64,000 nt of DNA from NCBI GenBank assembly GCA_034190875.2, contig CM067349.1, positions 27,150,397-27,214,396 of the forward strand, written 5' to 3'. Source of the DNA: Urechis unicinctus. Its lineage: Eukaryota > Annelida > Polychaeta > Xenopneusta > Urechidae. The notes under the pieces were generated by a model. That model was not told where the DNA came from and did no database searches. It saw nothing but the letters and a program-made list of their open reading frames with translations. The position numbers and the translations under genes were made by a program. This document shows, one piece after another, positions 25,544 through 36,040 of this stretch. Positions within the stretch are counted from its first letter, which is position 1. Each line of letters opens with the position of its first letter.

Positions 25544-27802
25544 CATGGTTACAAGTTATACAAGAACTTCCGTGCAACTAGCAACACAATTGAATCGTGG
25601 TCTCAAGATGATCACAGTGCCAACCCCAACTTCCCAGATTACCTGGCCAAGCAAAATGAGGTGAACCAGCAGATAGCTCGCCGCCACTCCACCATGCGCA
25701 TTCCTAACAGCCCTGTCGTGAAGAAGATGGAGAATGGCTCGATACCCAGCATGTCAACACACCATAGCAATGAGTCATTGCACAAGCATGACTCACCATC
25801 GCACAGGCATGAATCACCATCACACAGGCATGAATCACCATCACACAGGCATCACTCCCCATCGCACAGGCATGATTCACTATCACAGAGAAGCGAATCA
25901 CCGTCTCACAGAAACCAGTCGCCTCAGCCTCCCAGCCACCAGCCTGTGTCGATGAGTGAAGCACCATTACATTATGATCAGCCTCCCCACTATTCGCAGG
26001 ACATCATAGCACAACCAGACCCCTCCACTCAGACAATGCCACGCCGTAAATCTCTTGATATGCTCGACGGTGACTTCGACGAGCCATGTACCCTGCAGCG
26101 AGGAACGCCGCGTCGTAGCTCAGTTCAGCATCTAGATCTAACAGCCACATATGAGCAGTCGCCACTGCGTCGTGCCGGCACCATCCACCGGTCAGAGAAC
26201 ATCAACAGTAATGTAGGGGGCATGAGGAGGAAAGTACCTGTCTTGCCTCTGACAGCCAACACCACCAAGATGCTGGGGGAACAGACAGCCAGTACGATGA
26301 GGCGGGTGTCCAAGGAGACCGTCGCACGATCCACCATACTGCCAGCTACCTCCCAGTCAGTTTATCAGACCCCGCCTCTGGCTGGTATCAGTCAGCGGAG
26401 TTACTCCTCCCTCGGTCACAGCTACGGTGACGCAGCAGGCTCCGACTCACATTACCACTCTGTCCACAGATCAACGGGACATACCTTGCCTCCTCCGCTC
26501 TCTTCCATGAGTCACAGCTTCCCTTCAGCAGGCCGCGTTTCTCCTCACAGATTTGACAGTCAGATTTTGCATACACAAAGCTCTACACATCGGAAAGACA
26601 GTCGAAGTTCTCCACAGTCTACCATGCGGAAGAAAGAGAGTGAAAGGTTACCCTCCCAGCCCCCAAGTTTACCACACCAGCCGCCAACATTACCCCCTCA
26701 ACCCCCAAGTTTACCACCCCAAAACCAGAACTTGCCCCCTTCTTCCCCTCACTTACCCCTTCCATCCCCCACCTTGCCCCCTGCTTCTCCCCACTCACTG
26801 CCTCCATGTCCCAAGCAGCCACCGAGCTTGCCTCCCCAGCCCCCAAGCAAAAAGCGAAACAGTCAAGAGTTCTCTAAGACCAGCAGCAGACAGCACCCCA
26901 GTATGCCACCACCACCTCCCCCACTACGCCCTGGCAGCTCCCCTATATCGCCTCCTCCTGTCTCTCCCAAACCGGGCCGGCCTGAGAGCCCTGGCCTACC
27001 GCCCCCACCCCCAGTCACCACTCACACCGGCTGCATGTTTGGTGGGGATGACTTGCCCCCTCCTCCTCCAGAGCTCCTCGATGCCAGTAATGAGGATGAA
27101 GATGGGAACGACTTACCCCCTCCCCCTCCCACCTCAGAACTCATCTCCCTACGACCACCGGCACCTCTGCCTGCCGAGACCAGCCACTATGCCTCCGCTC
27201 CAGTCAGGGTCACGAGTGGAGGTCATATGACTGAGGGAGGTCAGGAAATCCACCAGGATAAGCGAGCCTCTATATCATCCACGCACTCAATAACTTCTAC
27301 GCACTCGAGCGCCAGTTCAGCTTCATCTCACGTATACGATGAGCCTCATCGAATGCCAGCTTCCCCAACTCATAAACCTGTCCACCAGAGAGCCACTGCA
27401 CTGCCCAACGTACCTCCCGGATACAAGACTCCCAGACCCTATTACACCGGGTCATCTTCAGCCAATAGCTCACCTAGCCACAGGCCCCGCCCACCGCCAC
27501 CCCCCAAGCGCTCTGACTCCACCCGTCTGACAACAGTCAGCTACGCAAGTCCCTCCTATGTCATCAACGATCTACAACGCATGCTCAAAGACAAGCACAC
27601 GTACATGGGTGGTTACGCCTCTCATCCAATGACAGGCCCTCTTCCCATCCCCGCCCACAAACCACTTCCTGAAGACTGCATGTCATCCATGTCGTTTCAA
27701 TATCTACCCCCGCCCCCAGCCGATCTGCTCCAGGGGTTACGCACCACTCGCAAGAAACCTCCCCCTCCAGTCACCCCCAGACGCAGCTCTGCTCGCAAGT
27801 AG
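25544..27802 (+). CDS. MRL gene exon 12: proline-rich tail (residues 572-1323, stop)
   Basis: The acceptor GTCTCAG at 25537-25543 is followed by HGYKLYKNFRAT, the conserved helix just after the PH domain. The rest is low complexity: a seven-residue SPSHRHE-type repeat (25786-25910), a PxxP-rich central part (PPSLPPQPP), several long proline runs, and two acidic-flanked LPPPPP motifs (DDLPPPPPEL, NDLPPPPPTS) that resemble EVH1-domain ligands of Ena/VASP. It ends with a basic segment before TAG. Proline runs would also suit profilin and SH3 domains. The functions of the motifs are inferred from family knowledge. Confidence 0.93.
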   Translation, partial: HGYKLYKNFRATSNTIESWSQDDHSANPNFPDYLAKQNEVNQQIARRHSTMRIPNSPVVKKMENGSIPSMSTHHSNESLHKHDSPSHRHESPSHRHESPSHRHHSPSHRHDSLSQRSESPSHRNQSPQPPSHQPVSMSEAPLHYDQPPHYSQDIIAQPDPSTQTMPRRKSLDMLDGDFDEPCTLQRGTPRRSSVQHLDLTATYEQSPLRRAGTIHRSENINSNVGGMRRKVPVLPLTANTTKMLGEQTASTMRRVSKETVARSTILPATSQSVYQTPPLAGISQRSYSSLGHSYGDAAGSDSHYHSVHRSTGHTLPPPLSSMSHSFPSAGRVSPHRFDSQILHTQSSTHRKDSRSSPQSTMRKKESERLPSQPPSLPHQPPTLPPQPPSLPPQNQNLPPSSPHLPLPSPTLPPASPHSLPPCPKQPPSLPPQPPSKKRNSQEFSKTSSRQHPSMPPPPPPLRPGSSPISPPPVSPKPGRPESPGLPPPPPVTTHTGCMFGGDDLPPPPPELLDASNEDEDGNDLPPPPPTSELISLRPPAPLPAETSHYASAPVRVTSGGHMTEGGQEIHQDKRASISSTHSITSTHSSASSASSHVYDEPHRMPASPTHKPVHQRATALPNVPPGYKTPRPYYTGSSSANSSPSHRPRPPPPPKRSDSTRLTTVSYASPSYVINDLQRMLKDKHTYMGGYASHPMTGPLPIPAHKPLPEDCMSSMSFQYLPPPPADLLQGLRTTRKKPPPPVTPRRSSARK
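25786..25910 (+). repeat. Coding 21-bp minisatellite (seven-residue repeat)
   Basis: About six copies of a 21-base unit encoding variants of HRHESPS, in frame with the MRL tail. Copies differ at both silent and replacement sites. Confidence 0.88.
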
Positions 27803-28904
27803 GCGAGGTTGCCATCAAGAGTCATGTGGCAACCATGACTGAATTATGACTTTAAAAGTTGGTGACATTCGTCATAATGAACTAGGCTCTGAATCAACAA
27901 CTGTCAGCATATTCAAGGCCACAGCACCAATCAAAGCTAAATCTCTTGTGAATTTACTAATCCGACTTACTACATGTTTTTTATGTGTGTGCGTCTATGC
28001 ATATAATTAATGAAGATAGCATGTTATCCCCATATGGGGAAAATCTATTGTGATGGCAAGTTGCATTCTGTTGAGGAAGCTTGATCTATGTGTACCATAC
28101 CTAATCAAAAGGTTTTCACATTAATTGTATTCTGCTGTCACTTGCATAACCATGGTAAGGTCTATTATCAACTACTTGAATGATAACTGCTTCAGAGAGG
28201 CGAGTTGCTGATGTCGACGAGCTAGACAGGGTTAGTAGTGTAGTACAGATGGCACTGTCATCATCTCACCAGGTTGCTTGTTACCATCCTTTTGTCTGGC
28301 AGTGTCTGCTGGGTTTTATGGCGAGTGTTGTCGATCAGAGCAGGTGGTCCTGGCAGGATTCTGACTCTCTTTATTGACGTGTCACCCCAAGACTTGTGTG
28401 TATATGTGTGTTTGGGGTCTAGTCTGTTGTTGTTTTGCTGTTCAAGCTGCACAACTATGTATATATGTGTGTGTGTTTTGAAGCTATGGTAAGTGGAGGA
28501 AGTATGTTACCATATTTCTGAACTCGGTGTATATTTGTTATATATGTCTTGTCCGGTCAGCCCTGTGGCCGTTGTTTTTACAATGTGAATTTATTTTGCT
28601 CTGAAATTATGTGTAAGTGCAAAATGATAATTTTATCCGTTTACATCGTAAATGTAGTCTTATGTAAATTGAGTATTTGTATTTGAGTGAAGTGGGTTCC
28701 TCAGAGCGCCATGTTCATAGATTAGTTGCTTTAACCTGTTAGGATGTTACTGTAACCTTCTTACTATTTAGTTGGCCCTGACGCACTTTTTAAAGGAAGC
28801 ACTCTCTTCTCAGATTGACTTGAAGCTGCTGACGTGGATCGTATCATGGTGCTCGTATCAAACAATCCTTGCTGTGCCAATACTGTAGACCGCTCTGAGT
28901 GATC

Positions 28905-28985
28905 CAGCGAGGTGACTTCCTCGTGTTTACCAGCGAGGTGACTTCCTCGTGTTTACCAGCGAGGTGACTTTCTCGTGTTTACCAT
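28905..28985. repeat. 26-bp tandem repeat, 3 copies
   Basis: Unit CCAGCGAGGTGACTTCCTCG plus TGTTTA repeated head to tail, near perfect. Confidence 0.9.
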
Positions 28986-29474
28986 CACTGTGTTTCATAA
29001 CCAACAAGACGGACAACATATTGCGTATCATGAAAATACTATGCAATGTTTTGTGTTGATTGTAATTCGGAAGAGTTGACTTAATAGAAACTTGTATGAT
29101 TGTTATAAGCAATGTATGGCTTCTAGACTTGTGTGTTTGCTCGGCTTGTTGCCAAGTTTTGAGATAGTTGACCTGATGGGGCTATTTTCTTATGGAATAG
29201 CGACTAAAGCTGTATTATTTGGTGCGCTGACTTTGTCACATCATCTCGGCTTCATAGCGGAGTGGTTTAAGATTTTTCTAGTTTATTAAACAATTTTCAA
29301 GTTAATCAGAGGAGATCTTAGCCTGGCATGAATCAGTCTTAGATCAATATCATTGTGGAAAATGGCAATCTATAACATTTTATACATGCCATATTCCTAA
29401 TGGATTAGAGGAAGTCCCACTGACAAATGTACTAATTTGAGTATGTACTTCTTTACCATCTACTGTTTTTTTGG

Positions 29475-29477
<3 letters not shown>

Positions 29478-29513
<36 letters not shown>
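29478..29513. repeat. (TA)n microsatellite
   Basis: Uninterrupted TA run of about 18 units. Confidence 0.93.
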
Positions 29514-29515
<2 letters not shown>

Positions 29516-30370
29516 ACATATAATTATAAATGTATATTTGAGGAGGTTGTAACATTAGAGTGACAGCCCCCTGGCTTGTGACACATCTTCTCTAGTCATT
29601 TCATGCATCTATATCTGTTTGCAGACGTTGTCAGAGCGCAGGATGGGAGGTATTGTGGGTGCTAAGCACTTGTTGTGTAGGTGAATGTTTGCATGCTAAC
29701 TATCGTTATTTGCCTGTCTTCAAACAGTGCTTTAGGTTAAATTTATTCTCACGATTTGTGCAGTGAGATGTTGATAATGGTTGGAGTGACATTGCTGTGT
29801 GCATAAATACATGTCGGATTACATTGTAATAACCAGCTGGTAATCCCCGGTCTTATTTCAACTTTCCCTTGCTTTATCAACTTCTGGCACCTGTCTATAT
29901 TATTACAAAGGTATGCTTTCCTATGTAAACACAGGTTGCTTGAGGTAATATGAGCTCTATATGACTTCTGTTAACCATGTGAGGTTCAGTAGACTGTGGA
30001 CTCATGGTGGGCAATGTCTCTTCTGTTTCATATTTTTGTATATTTGATAGAATGACAAGTGTTCAACAATAAGAGTATTACCATAACACTGTTTCCGTGT
30101 TGATTTTGTTGTTCACCTGCATCTCATACACACCTCAAACACAGGAGGAACACAATGCATTCACAATATTCAATATCAAGTATCTTTTCTCCCAAGAAAG
30201 TTGTTCATGAAGACATCCTTTCCAAAACCTTATAATAGCTGTGAGGTCAAAAATCATTAATTTGATTAATTAAACTGTTTAATTTAAATTTCCAATGATG
30301 ATTTCAAAAACTGACATTTGAAATTTTTAGATCAGTCTCAATATATGCCCTGATCCTGTCAATAGATCGA

Positions 30371-30678
30371 GTAGTATAGGTAATAGCGGTTCCAGAACAC
30401 CCCTCCAAATGGAGACCCACCCACCGACGATAAGGAATCCCTCCCACTTCAGAGCATCATTTACCCATTTCGACTATTCTTTTCGGGGTCTAAGGTCTCA
30501 AGAGCTGGAGTCTCCCTCTGGCGGACTAACAGTGGGGAGCCTACAGGAAGGCCATGAGTCGCAGGGGGAGGGGCAGCCATGAGTCGCAGGGGGAGGGGCA
30601 GCCATGAGTCGCAGGGGAGAGGGTGGCCCACGAGTCACAGGGGGTAGGGGCAGAGGGAACCGCTATTACCTATACTAC
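30371..30678. mobile_element. Inverted-repeat element with 23-bp perfect terminal repeats
   Basis: GTAGTATAGGTAATAGCGGT plus TCC at 30371-30393 is repeated exactly, in inverted orientation, at 30656-30678. The 308-base unit between them carries a GC-rich 25-base tandem repeat. No clear target-site duplication is visible. It could be a MITE-like element or a folded end of the neighbouring Polinton-like element. Confidence 0.6.
30549..30652. repeat. 25-bp GC-rich tandem repeat, about 4 copies
   Basis: Unit GCCATGAGTCGCAGGGGGAG followed by GGGCA. The first two copies are near identical and the last two diverged. Confidence 0.88.
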
Positions 30679-30693
30679 CTACCTCCAGGGTCT

Positions 30694-31885
30694 TTATCCA
30701 TATAGGTCCTTAAATGTAAACATTCCGGGGCCGGGACCACCCGTGTAAGTTCGATTTTTCACGCGGTCGAGGTCCTGCATAAAATGGGCAACCTTAGCGT
30801 CGTTCTTCTCCATAAAGTCGGGATCGGGACGAGCGGTTATCAATCTCATCGTAAAGAGCTTCCAACAGTAGAAAGCCCCCGCCAGCCTCTCCGGGTTCCT
30901 ACTCGGTCTTCCCAGCCAAGGACCGTGATGTTCCTGTTCCACGTCCAGGCAAATATTAAACCTCCCGTTCGCGCCATAGTCGCCGTCTTCGAGGCCCTCA
31001 ATGGACGGCCACCCCCAAGCCACCGTCTCCTTATACCTCTTCCGATCCTTGTGATACGCCTGGTTATACGTCTCAACCCTCCCCAGGTCCTAAAAGGAGC
31101 ACAACCTGATAACGCCGTCAACAAACATCCCGATGGTCCCCACCGGACTGTGGTGCAGCCCCAGCAGAACCTGAGGCTTATACATATTCGGCATTATCCT
31201 CCCAGGAGTGTAGGGGCACTTTATCTCGGGGCAGCACAACCTCCTCAAGATGCCCCCGACAGACATCATCCATTCCACCCCCGGTCACCCCCTGTGCCCG
31301 CCGGATCGGGAGCACACAAAAGCTATCCGGAGAGTAGGCCATTGCGCCGCCCTGAATATAGATATTGTTTCCGTAAACCTTGGTGTCGTACACCTTCTCC
31401 AATACCGCAATTGCAACCTCCTCAAAAGTCATACCCCAGAGGCAGGGCGCGCTAAAGCGAACACCCTCGTTGCTGGGATTTTTTTCCAGGCAGCTTCTTG
31501 CTATAGCTGCTGAAGTAGTCCATCCTCCAACCAGAGTTGGCTTATCAAGACCCAACATTTTTAACACACCGTCGCCACATTGCATAGCCCATTCATCAGG
31601 AATTAAGGGGCGATAATCCCATCAGGAGCATTATTCTCCAAAGTAAGCCCTAGAGCTGTAAATACATCCTTCAGAAGTTTGAAGTTCCAGAGGCCAGGGG
31701 GCAAAACATTCTTGTTTTCCTGTAGAAATTTGCCCCGTTCTATGGACACATGATTCAGTGTTATACCAACCCACAGTATACGTGATTGACCTAAGTCCTA
31801 CGCAAAGATCACCTGCACTATTGTCAATAGGATTTTGCAGGGACACAGCCTCGCCGCTTTGAACATTAGACAGAGGGTGATACAT
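30694..31885 (-). pseudogene. Broken element protein of unknown function
   Basis: Five overlapping minus-strand open fragments in different frames (from 31885 down to 30694) read like one protein of about 380-400 residues broken by several frameshifts and at least one stop. The likely start is the ATG at 31885. Fragments contain aromatic and Gly/Pro-rich stretches such as GGAMAYSPDSFCVLP and FNICLDVEQEHHGPW. I do not recognise the family. Its place among capsid and ATPase remnants suggests a structural or accessory protein of the element, which is inference. Confidence 0.5.
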
Positions 31886-31900
31886 AAACAAGCCTTTAGT

Positions 31901-33032
31901 TTCAATAGAAAAGCTACATATAAAACGGGCGGGGTGTATCCAGCCATTTTGGTGGGAGATAAACTAACCCTACAAACAATTCAAGTCGATCACAATGGCG
32001 GTACATTCACAGCAAAGTTTTCTGATCTATTCAGTAACTATAAGGTGCCGCCGGTAACAGCGGACAAAGAAGTAAATGACTAGTTGACAAATCCAATCCA
32101 GTTTTGGCAGAGCCAGGTAAACTTTGTTGTGTGGTGTGCAACATTCGGCTGCGGCGTGTCATCCCACGACCACCTCGAGGCTGGGATTCCACTCGTGAAA
32201 GCTCTCTACACCTTTCCCCATTATTACACAGTGCGTAGCCTATTAGCAGAACTACAAGCGCCTCTACCTCAGGATCATGCCTATGACCCCTATAACAATC
32301 CATATGACAAGAGGGCATATCAGAGACTCTGCACTGACTTTGGTGTTCAACCAAACACAGACTGGCGCCAGAAGGCAACCGCCGCTAATAGTGGCCTTGG
32401 TGTCTTATATGCACATGATGGTTGCGGGAGTGTCGTCAAGGTTGCAGGTCGAAACGTTCGTTATGACCCTAGACGGATGGCCTTTGAGGCGGAAAAGGAT
32501 AAAAAGTCAGGTTTTGCCCACGCGAGCAACCTACAATGCTTTCAGGAGAAAATGGGTGCTGTTCTACATCTAGTACAGGGACCTGAAGCAGACGAGGCCT
32601 GGAGTACATTCATACTGGACACGTCTGAGGGCTTTACACAGACCGGCGTTGAGCGAATTAACGACAGCATCAGGACCTATGTATGGGCCATTCTTGGTGC
32701 CCAGACTCAGATCCGCTCAGAGATACTAGGTGTTGGAACGTCCTTTGATGCCCAAAAAGCAATTTCAGGCTGACGTTGACGATGCCATCAACTCCCCAGT
32801 GGACATATCGTCATTCATCCGCCGGTATCAGAACGTCCTCCAGAAAGCCTCATCAAAGGTTGATTATGTGTTTGGAACGCGCCTGTACATGGCTCCGTCG
32901 GATTTGAGCCTCGCCATTGGAAACGTTGCTGGGTACAACAATCTGATTACTATCGTAACTGTGGAACAGCAGATCGGCAGCAATACTGATGTCAACTCGG
33001 TTCCGGTGGTTCCAGGTAAGAGGAAGCTTTAA
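31901..33032 (+). pseudogene. Broken element protein, conserved but unassigned
   Basis: One reading frame runs from about 31901 to 32773 with an in-frame TAG at 32081-32083. It then shifts frame near 32740-32773 and continues to a stop at 33030-33032. The product would be about 370 residues with blocks such as FWQSQVNFVVWCATFGCGV, DPYNNPYDKRAYQRL and DWRQKATAANSGLG. I associate this type of protein with Polinton-like element ORFs of invertebrates but know no function for it. It starts divergently from the minus-strand gene to its left. No convincing start codon remains. Confidence 0.5.
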
Positions 33033-33119
33033 CCCTCCGCCAGATTCAGATATGGGAGTCCCCTCTCTAGGCGTTCCAAGAAGCGTGGCCGATATACCTG
33101 TATGAAAGGCGCACGAGGA

Positions 33120-34312
33120 TGAGAAAAACCGCTCTTATAGTAGGCGGAATCGCTATAGGCTTAGCTGTGCTTTGGTTTGCTACGTAGTAGGTCACGGAGC
33201 ATCAGGAGGATAACCCCCCCCCACCGCCACAGCTGCGGCCCACACATGTTCTGCCATCCAACCAGCCACCTTTGCAGCTGACTTTAACAGCCATGATCCG
33301 ATAGAGCCAATGATTCCTGGAAGGGCAGCTGCTGCCTTACCAGCTATGCCCTTCAGGACGTTTGCCAAGGAGTTCAGCTGTTTTTTTAATCCATTCCTTT
33401 ACACCAGGCTCTGGAGCTGGCGTCGGTGTTGGTGCCAGGGTTGGACTAGTGCTCCCTCCGCCTGTCAAAGCAACTACCATGGTCGAGATTGGCAATCCGA
33501 TCGCAGTGAGGATGAAGGTGATTGTTATGCCCTGCTCCCGGAACAGGGTGCTTACACACTCAGCTAGAGTTGTGTCCTCGTTAAGAAGTCTGTTGATCGT
33601 TTCCCTGATGCGGTTAGTTTGGGTTCGCAGACGTTCACGGTTTTCAGAGGCAGCCTCAACACGGACACGCGGCAGGTCCTGCAGCTCTGCAAGCTCATTT
33701 GCTTGGAATCTCCATGCTCGTCTATCACCCCTCCCTTCATCCTCCAGGCTTGCCATTTTAGCTTCCCGATGTTTTATATCCCTTTCTATCTCAGTTATCT
33801 TAGCTAGGTTATTGACCAGCTCACCCTCTGAGTGGTAGTTCGTTGTCTGTTTGTGTACTTAGGTCTTCTATGGCGTTATGGACGCCCTCTATGAAGCCTG
33901 TTTCTTCCACACCACCTGCTCTGTCACGGCTTCAGGGCCGCTCATTTCTAACTTCTCTGGAAGTGCAGCTTCCGCTTTAGCATTAGCTTGGTCAAGGATT
34001 TATAACCAATAGGTTATATAACTCCTTGGCTTGGTCAACGCCTTGTAGGGCTTTTGTTGCCTTTGTGAATAGTTGAGAGGTCACTCCAAGAGCCCGAGCA
34101 AGCTGTGTACCACCGTATTCTAAGATACTTCTAGGAGAGAGGAATTTGTTGGGATTGGTCTTCCATGTCAGAAGCTTCCATTCTCGGCCCCACTTAACCC
34201 AAAGGTCACCTCCTTTAGACGATCTTAACACCAGAGTGGCCTGCAGCCCATTCTTAGACACTGCCTTATTCCACCTCGTAACTAAGACTTTGGTTTCTTC
34301 TGGGGATCCCAT
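33120..34312 (-). pseudogene. Broken coiled-coil and membrane-anchored element protein
   Basis: Fragments at 34312-33992, about 33960-33850, 33840-33337 and on to about 33120 read as one minus-strand gene with several frameshifts. The middle part has a long charged coiled coil (ending RIRETINRLLNEDT) and then a hydrophobic segment (ITITFILTAIGLPISTMVVA). A Pro/Thr linker and a basic amphipathic KEWIKKTAELLGK helix follow. The downstream out-of-frame sequence is again hydrophobic. This layout recurs next to the capsid gene in such elements. Its function is unknown; a minor virion membrane or penton-associated role is only a guess. Confidence 0.5.
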
Positions 34313-34350
34313 CTGATCTTCTGTTAACCCAGCAGGCTTTCAGTAATAGC

Positions 34351-34499
34351 CTATGGTGGACTAGTCGTACTCGACATATCTAAAGTTTCGTCAATCAGGT
34401 TAGTCTCCTCATCATTAATGAAGCTAGTCTCATTCCTTTTCCCCCCTTCCATAGCCCCCTCCTCCTCTGCGGTTCAAATGTAGGGTTATCAAACTCCAT
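34351..34499 (-). pseudogene. Small acidic element ORF, frameshifted
   Basis: It begins MEFDNPTFEPQRRR at 34499. The frame breaks at a G6A4 run and the continuing frame reads NETSFINDEETNLIDETLD before a TAG at 34351. It may be the N-terminal part of the gene to its left or a separate short gene. It faces away from the capsid gene, with only about 40 bases between the two starts. Confidence 0.4.
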
Positions 34500-34539
34500 G
34501 TTACTATGTTAAAGATATAAGTGTAATTAAGAATTCAAC

Positions 34540-35691
34540 ATGTCGAGTACTTACGGACGCAAACTAAACCCACACCGCCGGATACGTGAACCCCTCAGGG
34601 TAAAGGGGGTGCAACTGTCTGTAGTTATTACAAACAATCCAAGCACTATTGACCAGAACCAACAACTGCTGGTTCGCATCCCCAATCTAGGCGCAGATGA
34701 CGTCATTGTTCCAGGGACAGCACGGCTGGCCTTTACATTCACGCTGACTTCGGCTGATATTAACCGCAGCGTTGTGCAAAACCTGGGCCGCGCCGTGGTT
34801 AAGAAAATGACAATCAAGATTTCTGGCAATGATGTCATGTCTATTGATGACAGCGATGTGTATCACTGTTACCACGACTTGTGGCGGATTGCACAGGAGA
34901 GACAAGGTCTCCAGTATCAAGGCATTGACACATCAGATGACAGAAACACAACTAAGTTACGAATGGGGGCAGGAGACAAGGATGAGACAGAGGAAGAGGA
35001 CAAGGCCATAGCCGATGTGTATGGTAACAGGTTCTACGTTCCGCTTGACTTTTAACTCCTCGAGAGCCACATGCCATTCTACCAGAGCACGCTTAATGAC
35101 AGACTGGAATACGAGCTCACGTTCAACGACTACAACCGCATAATTCACGCAACAGGCGACACCGACCCCAACTCCAAAATGATGGCATCTCGCTAGAGTA
35201 TGACATGGTTATCCAACCAGAGTTGGCCCGTATGATACGCACCAGTACACAGGTCGGCTCTCGATTCTATATGCAACAGAGTCGTTCTACAACCCAACGA
35301 TTACGAAGGTCTAGGTGACCATTGAGGGCATCCCCAACCAACTCTATGCCAAGGGCATGCGTGGCTACCAGCAGTGGGATGAGGTGAAGAAGGCCTTTGC
35401 AGCAACGAGTACACGAGACACCAGTGTAGCAATATCAGTAAAAGACTTGGCATTGTCGGACGTTTCCCTAGGAGAGTAACCAGTAAGTATGCTCTGTGGC
35501 TCGACTTAAGGACGAGTGATGACGAGCGGCTGCATGGTAGTGGCAGGGCCGTGGAGAATGCGTCTGAGGGTATCACCATTCAGATCACAAAAAAATCACA
35601 GGCGGCCAGCGCATTGAACGTCTATATGTGTGTTGTTATGGATGCACAGCTTAACATTAAAGATGGCAGGTTCGACAGCGCAGTCTACTAA
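34540..35691 (+). pseudogene. Major capsid-type protein of Polinton-like element, broken
   Basis: The frame starts at ATG 34540 and is open to a TAA at 35053-35055. It continues in the same frame (LLESHMPFYQSTLNDRLEYE) and then shifts near 35170-35200 and again further on, with what looks like an internal deletion around 35240-35290. The C-terminal part (RTSDDERLHGSGR, ENASEGITIQI, DGRFDSAVY) ends at TAA 35689-35691. I recognise it as the abundant conserved protein of invertebrate Polinton-like elements and place it as the probable double-jelly-roll capsid protein. That role is inferred from length, beta-rich character and position just before the ATPase, and is not proven here. Its last 29 bases overlap the ATPase start. 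Confidence 0.55.
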
Positions 35692-36040
35692 CAAGGTTTT
35701 GATGAAACCGAAATCTGAGTTTACATTTCCAGATGGTCCCTGTTCGGCAATTGTTTGCGAGCAGACAGGATGTGGGAAAACCGCATTCATCCTCGACCTA
35801 CTTGAAGGGCCCTTCTTCGGTGCCTTCGAGCATATTGTAATCCTCTGCCCTACCATACGTTTCAACGAGGCCTATCCGACGCGGTCATAGGTGTGGGATG
35901 ATTCAGAGGTGTACGTGGTTGACCCAGGGGACCGGCTCCATGACCTCTTGAGGGCTTTCTACCACTGCTTCAAGGGCGAGCCTACCCTCTACATTATTGA
36001 TGACTGTTCGGCATCAAAGGCCTTAACCAAGGAGTTATAA
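35663..36040 (+). pseudogene. Packaging ATPase (FtsK/HerA-type) of the element, truncated
   Basis: It starts at ATG 35663 inside the 3' end of the capsid frame. A Walker A motif (CEQTGCGKTAF) lies about 35 residues in. A hydrophobic HIVILCPTIRF strand follows. The frame has an in-frame TAG at 35888-35890, then continues to VVDPGDRL and a Walker B motif (PTLYIIDDCSA), and stops at 36038-36040 soon after. About 125 codons remain. The family is usually twice as long, so the sensor and arginine-finger part is missing. Such ATPases pump DNA into capsids and are one of the core genes that mark Polinton-type elements. Confidence 0.65.

Larger units (their letters stand above)
4390..27802 (+). other. 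MRL-family adaptor gene (RIAM/lamellipodin/MIG-10), 12 coding exons
   Basis: MRL proteins link small GTPases of the Ras/Rap group and membrane phosphoinositides to talin and Ena/VASP, and so drive integrin activation and actin-based protrusion at the leading edge. The twelve exons join with consistent phases to 3972 bases, 1323 residues. Domain order is: talin-binding-like acidic helices (residues about 30-43 and 77-95), a serine-rich linker, a short coiled coil (312-335), an RA domain (about 336-425), a PH domain (about 465-571) and a proline-rich tail (572-1323) with LPPPPP motifs. The RA-PH pair in that order with a coiled coil in front defines the family. The length is close to vertebrate lamellipodin, longer than RIAM. 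The family assignment rests on domain order and many conserved blocks. Which vertebrate paralogue it is closest to cannot be said; invertebrates usually have one MRL gene. Confidence 0.9.
27803..30370 (+). other. MRL 3' UTR and downstream region
   Basis: It follows the MRL stop codon. It contains a 26-base repeat (28905-28985), a TA microsatellite (29478-29513) and no recognisable gene. An ATTAAA motif lies near 29284, but no decisive polyadenylation site can be named. Confidence 0.4.

Noticed and set aside
26553-27230. 225-codon frame inside MRL exon 12
   Set aside because: A shadow frame of the proline-rich coding sequence, kept open by its C-rich codons.
32031-32378. Minus-strand frame opposite the element protein at 31901-33032
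   Set aside because: Antisense shadow. The plus strand carries the protein-like blocks.
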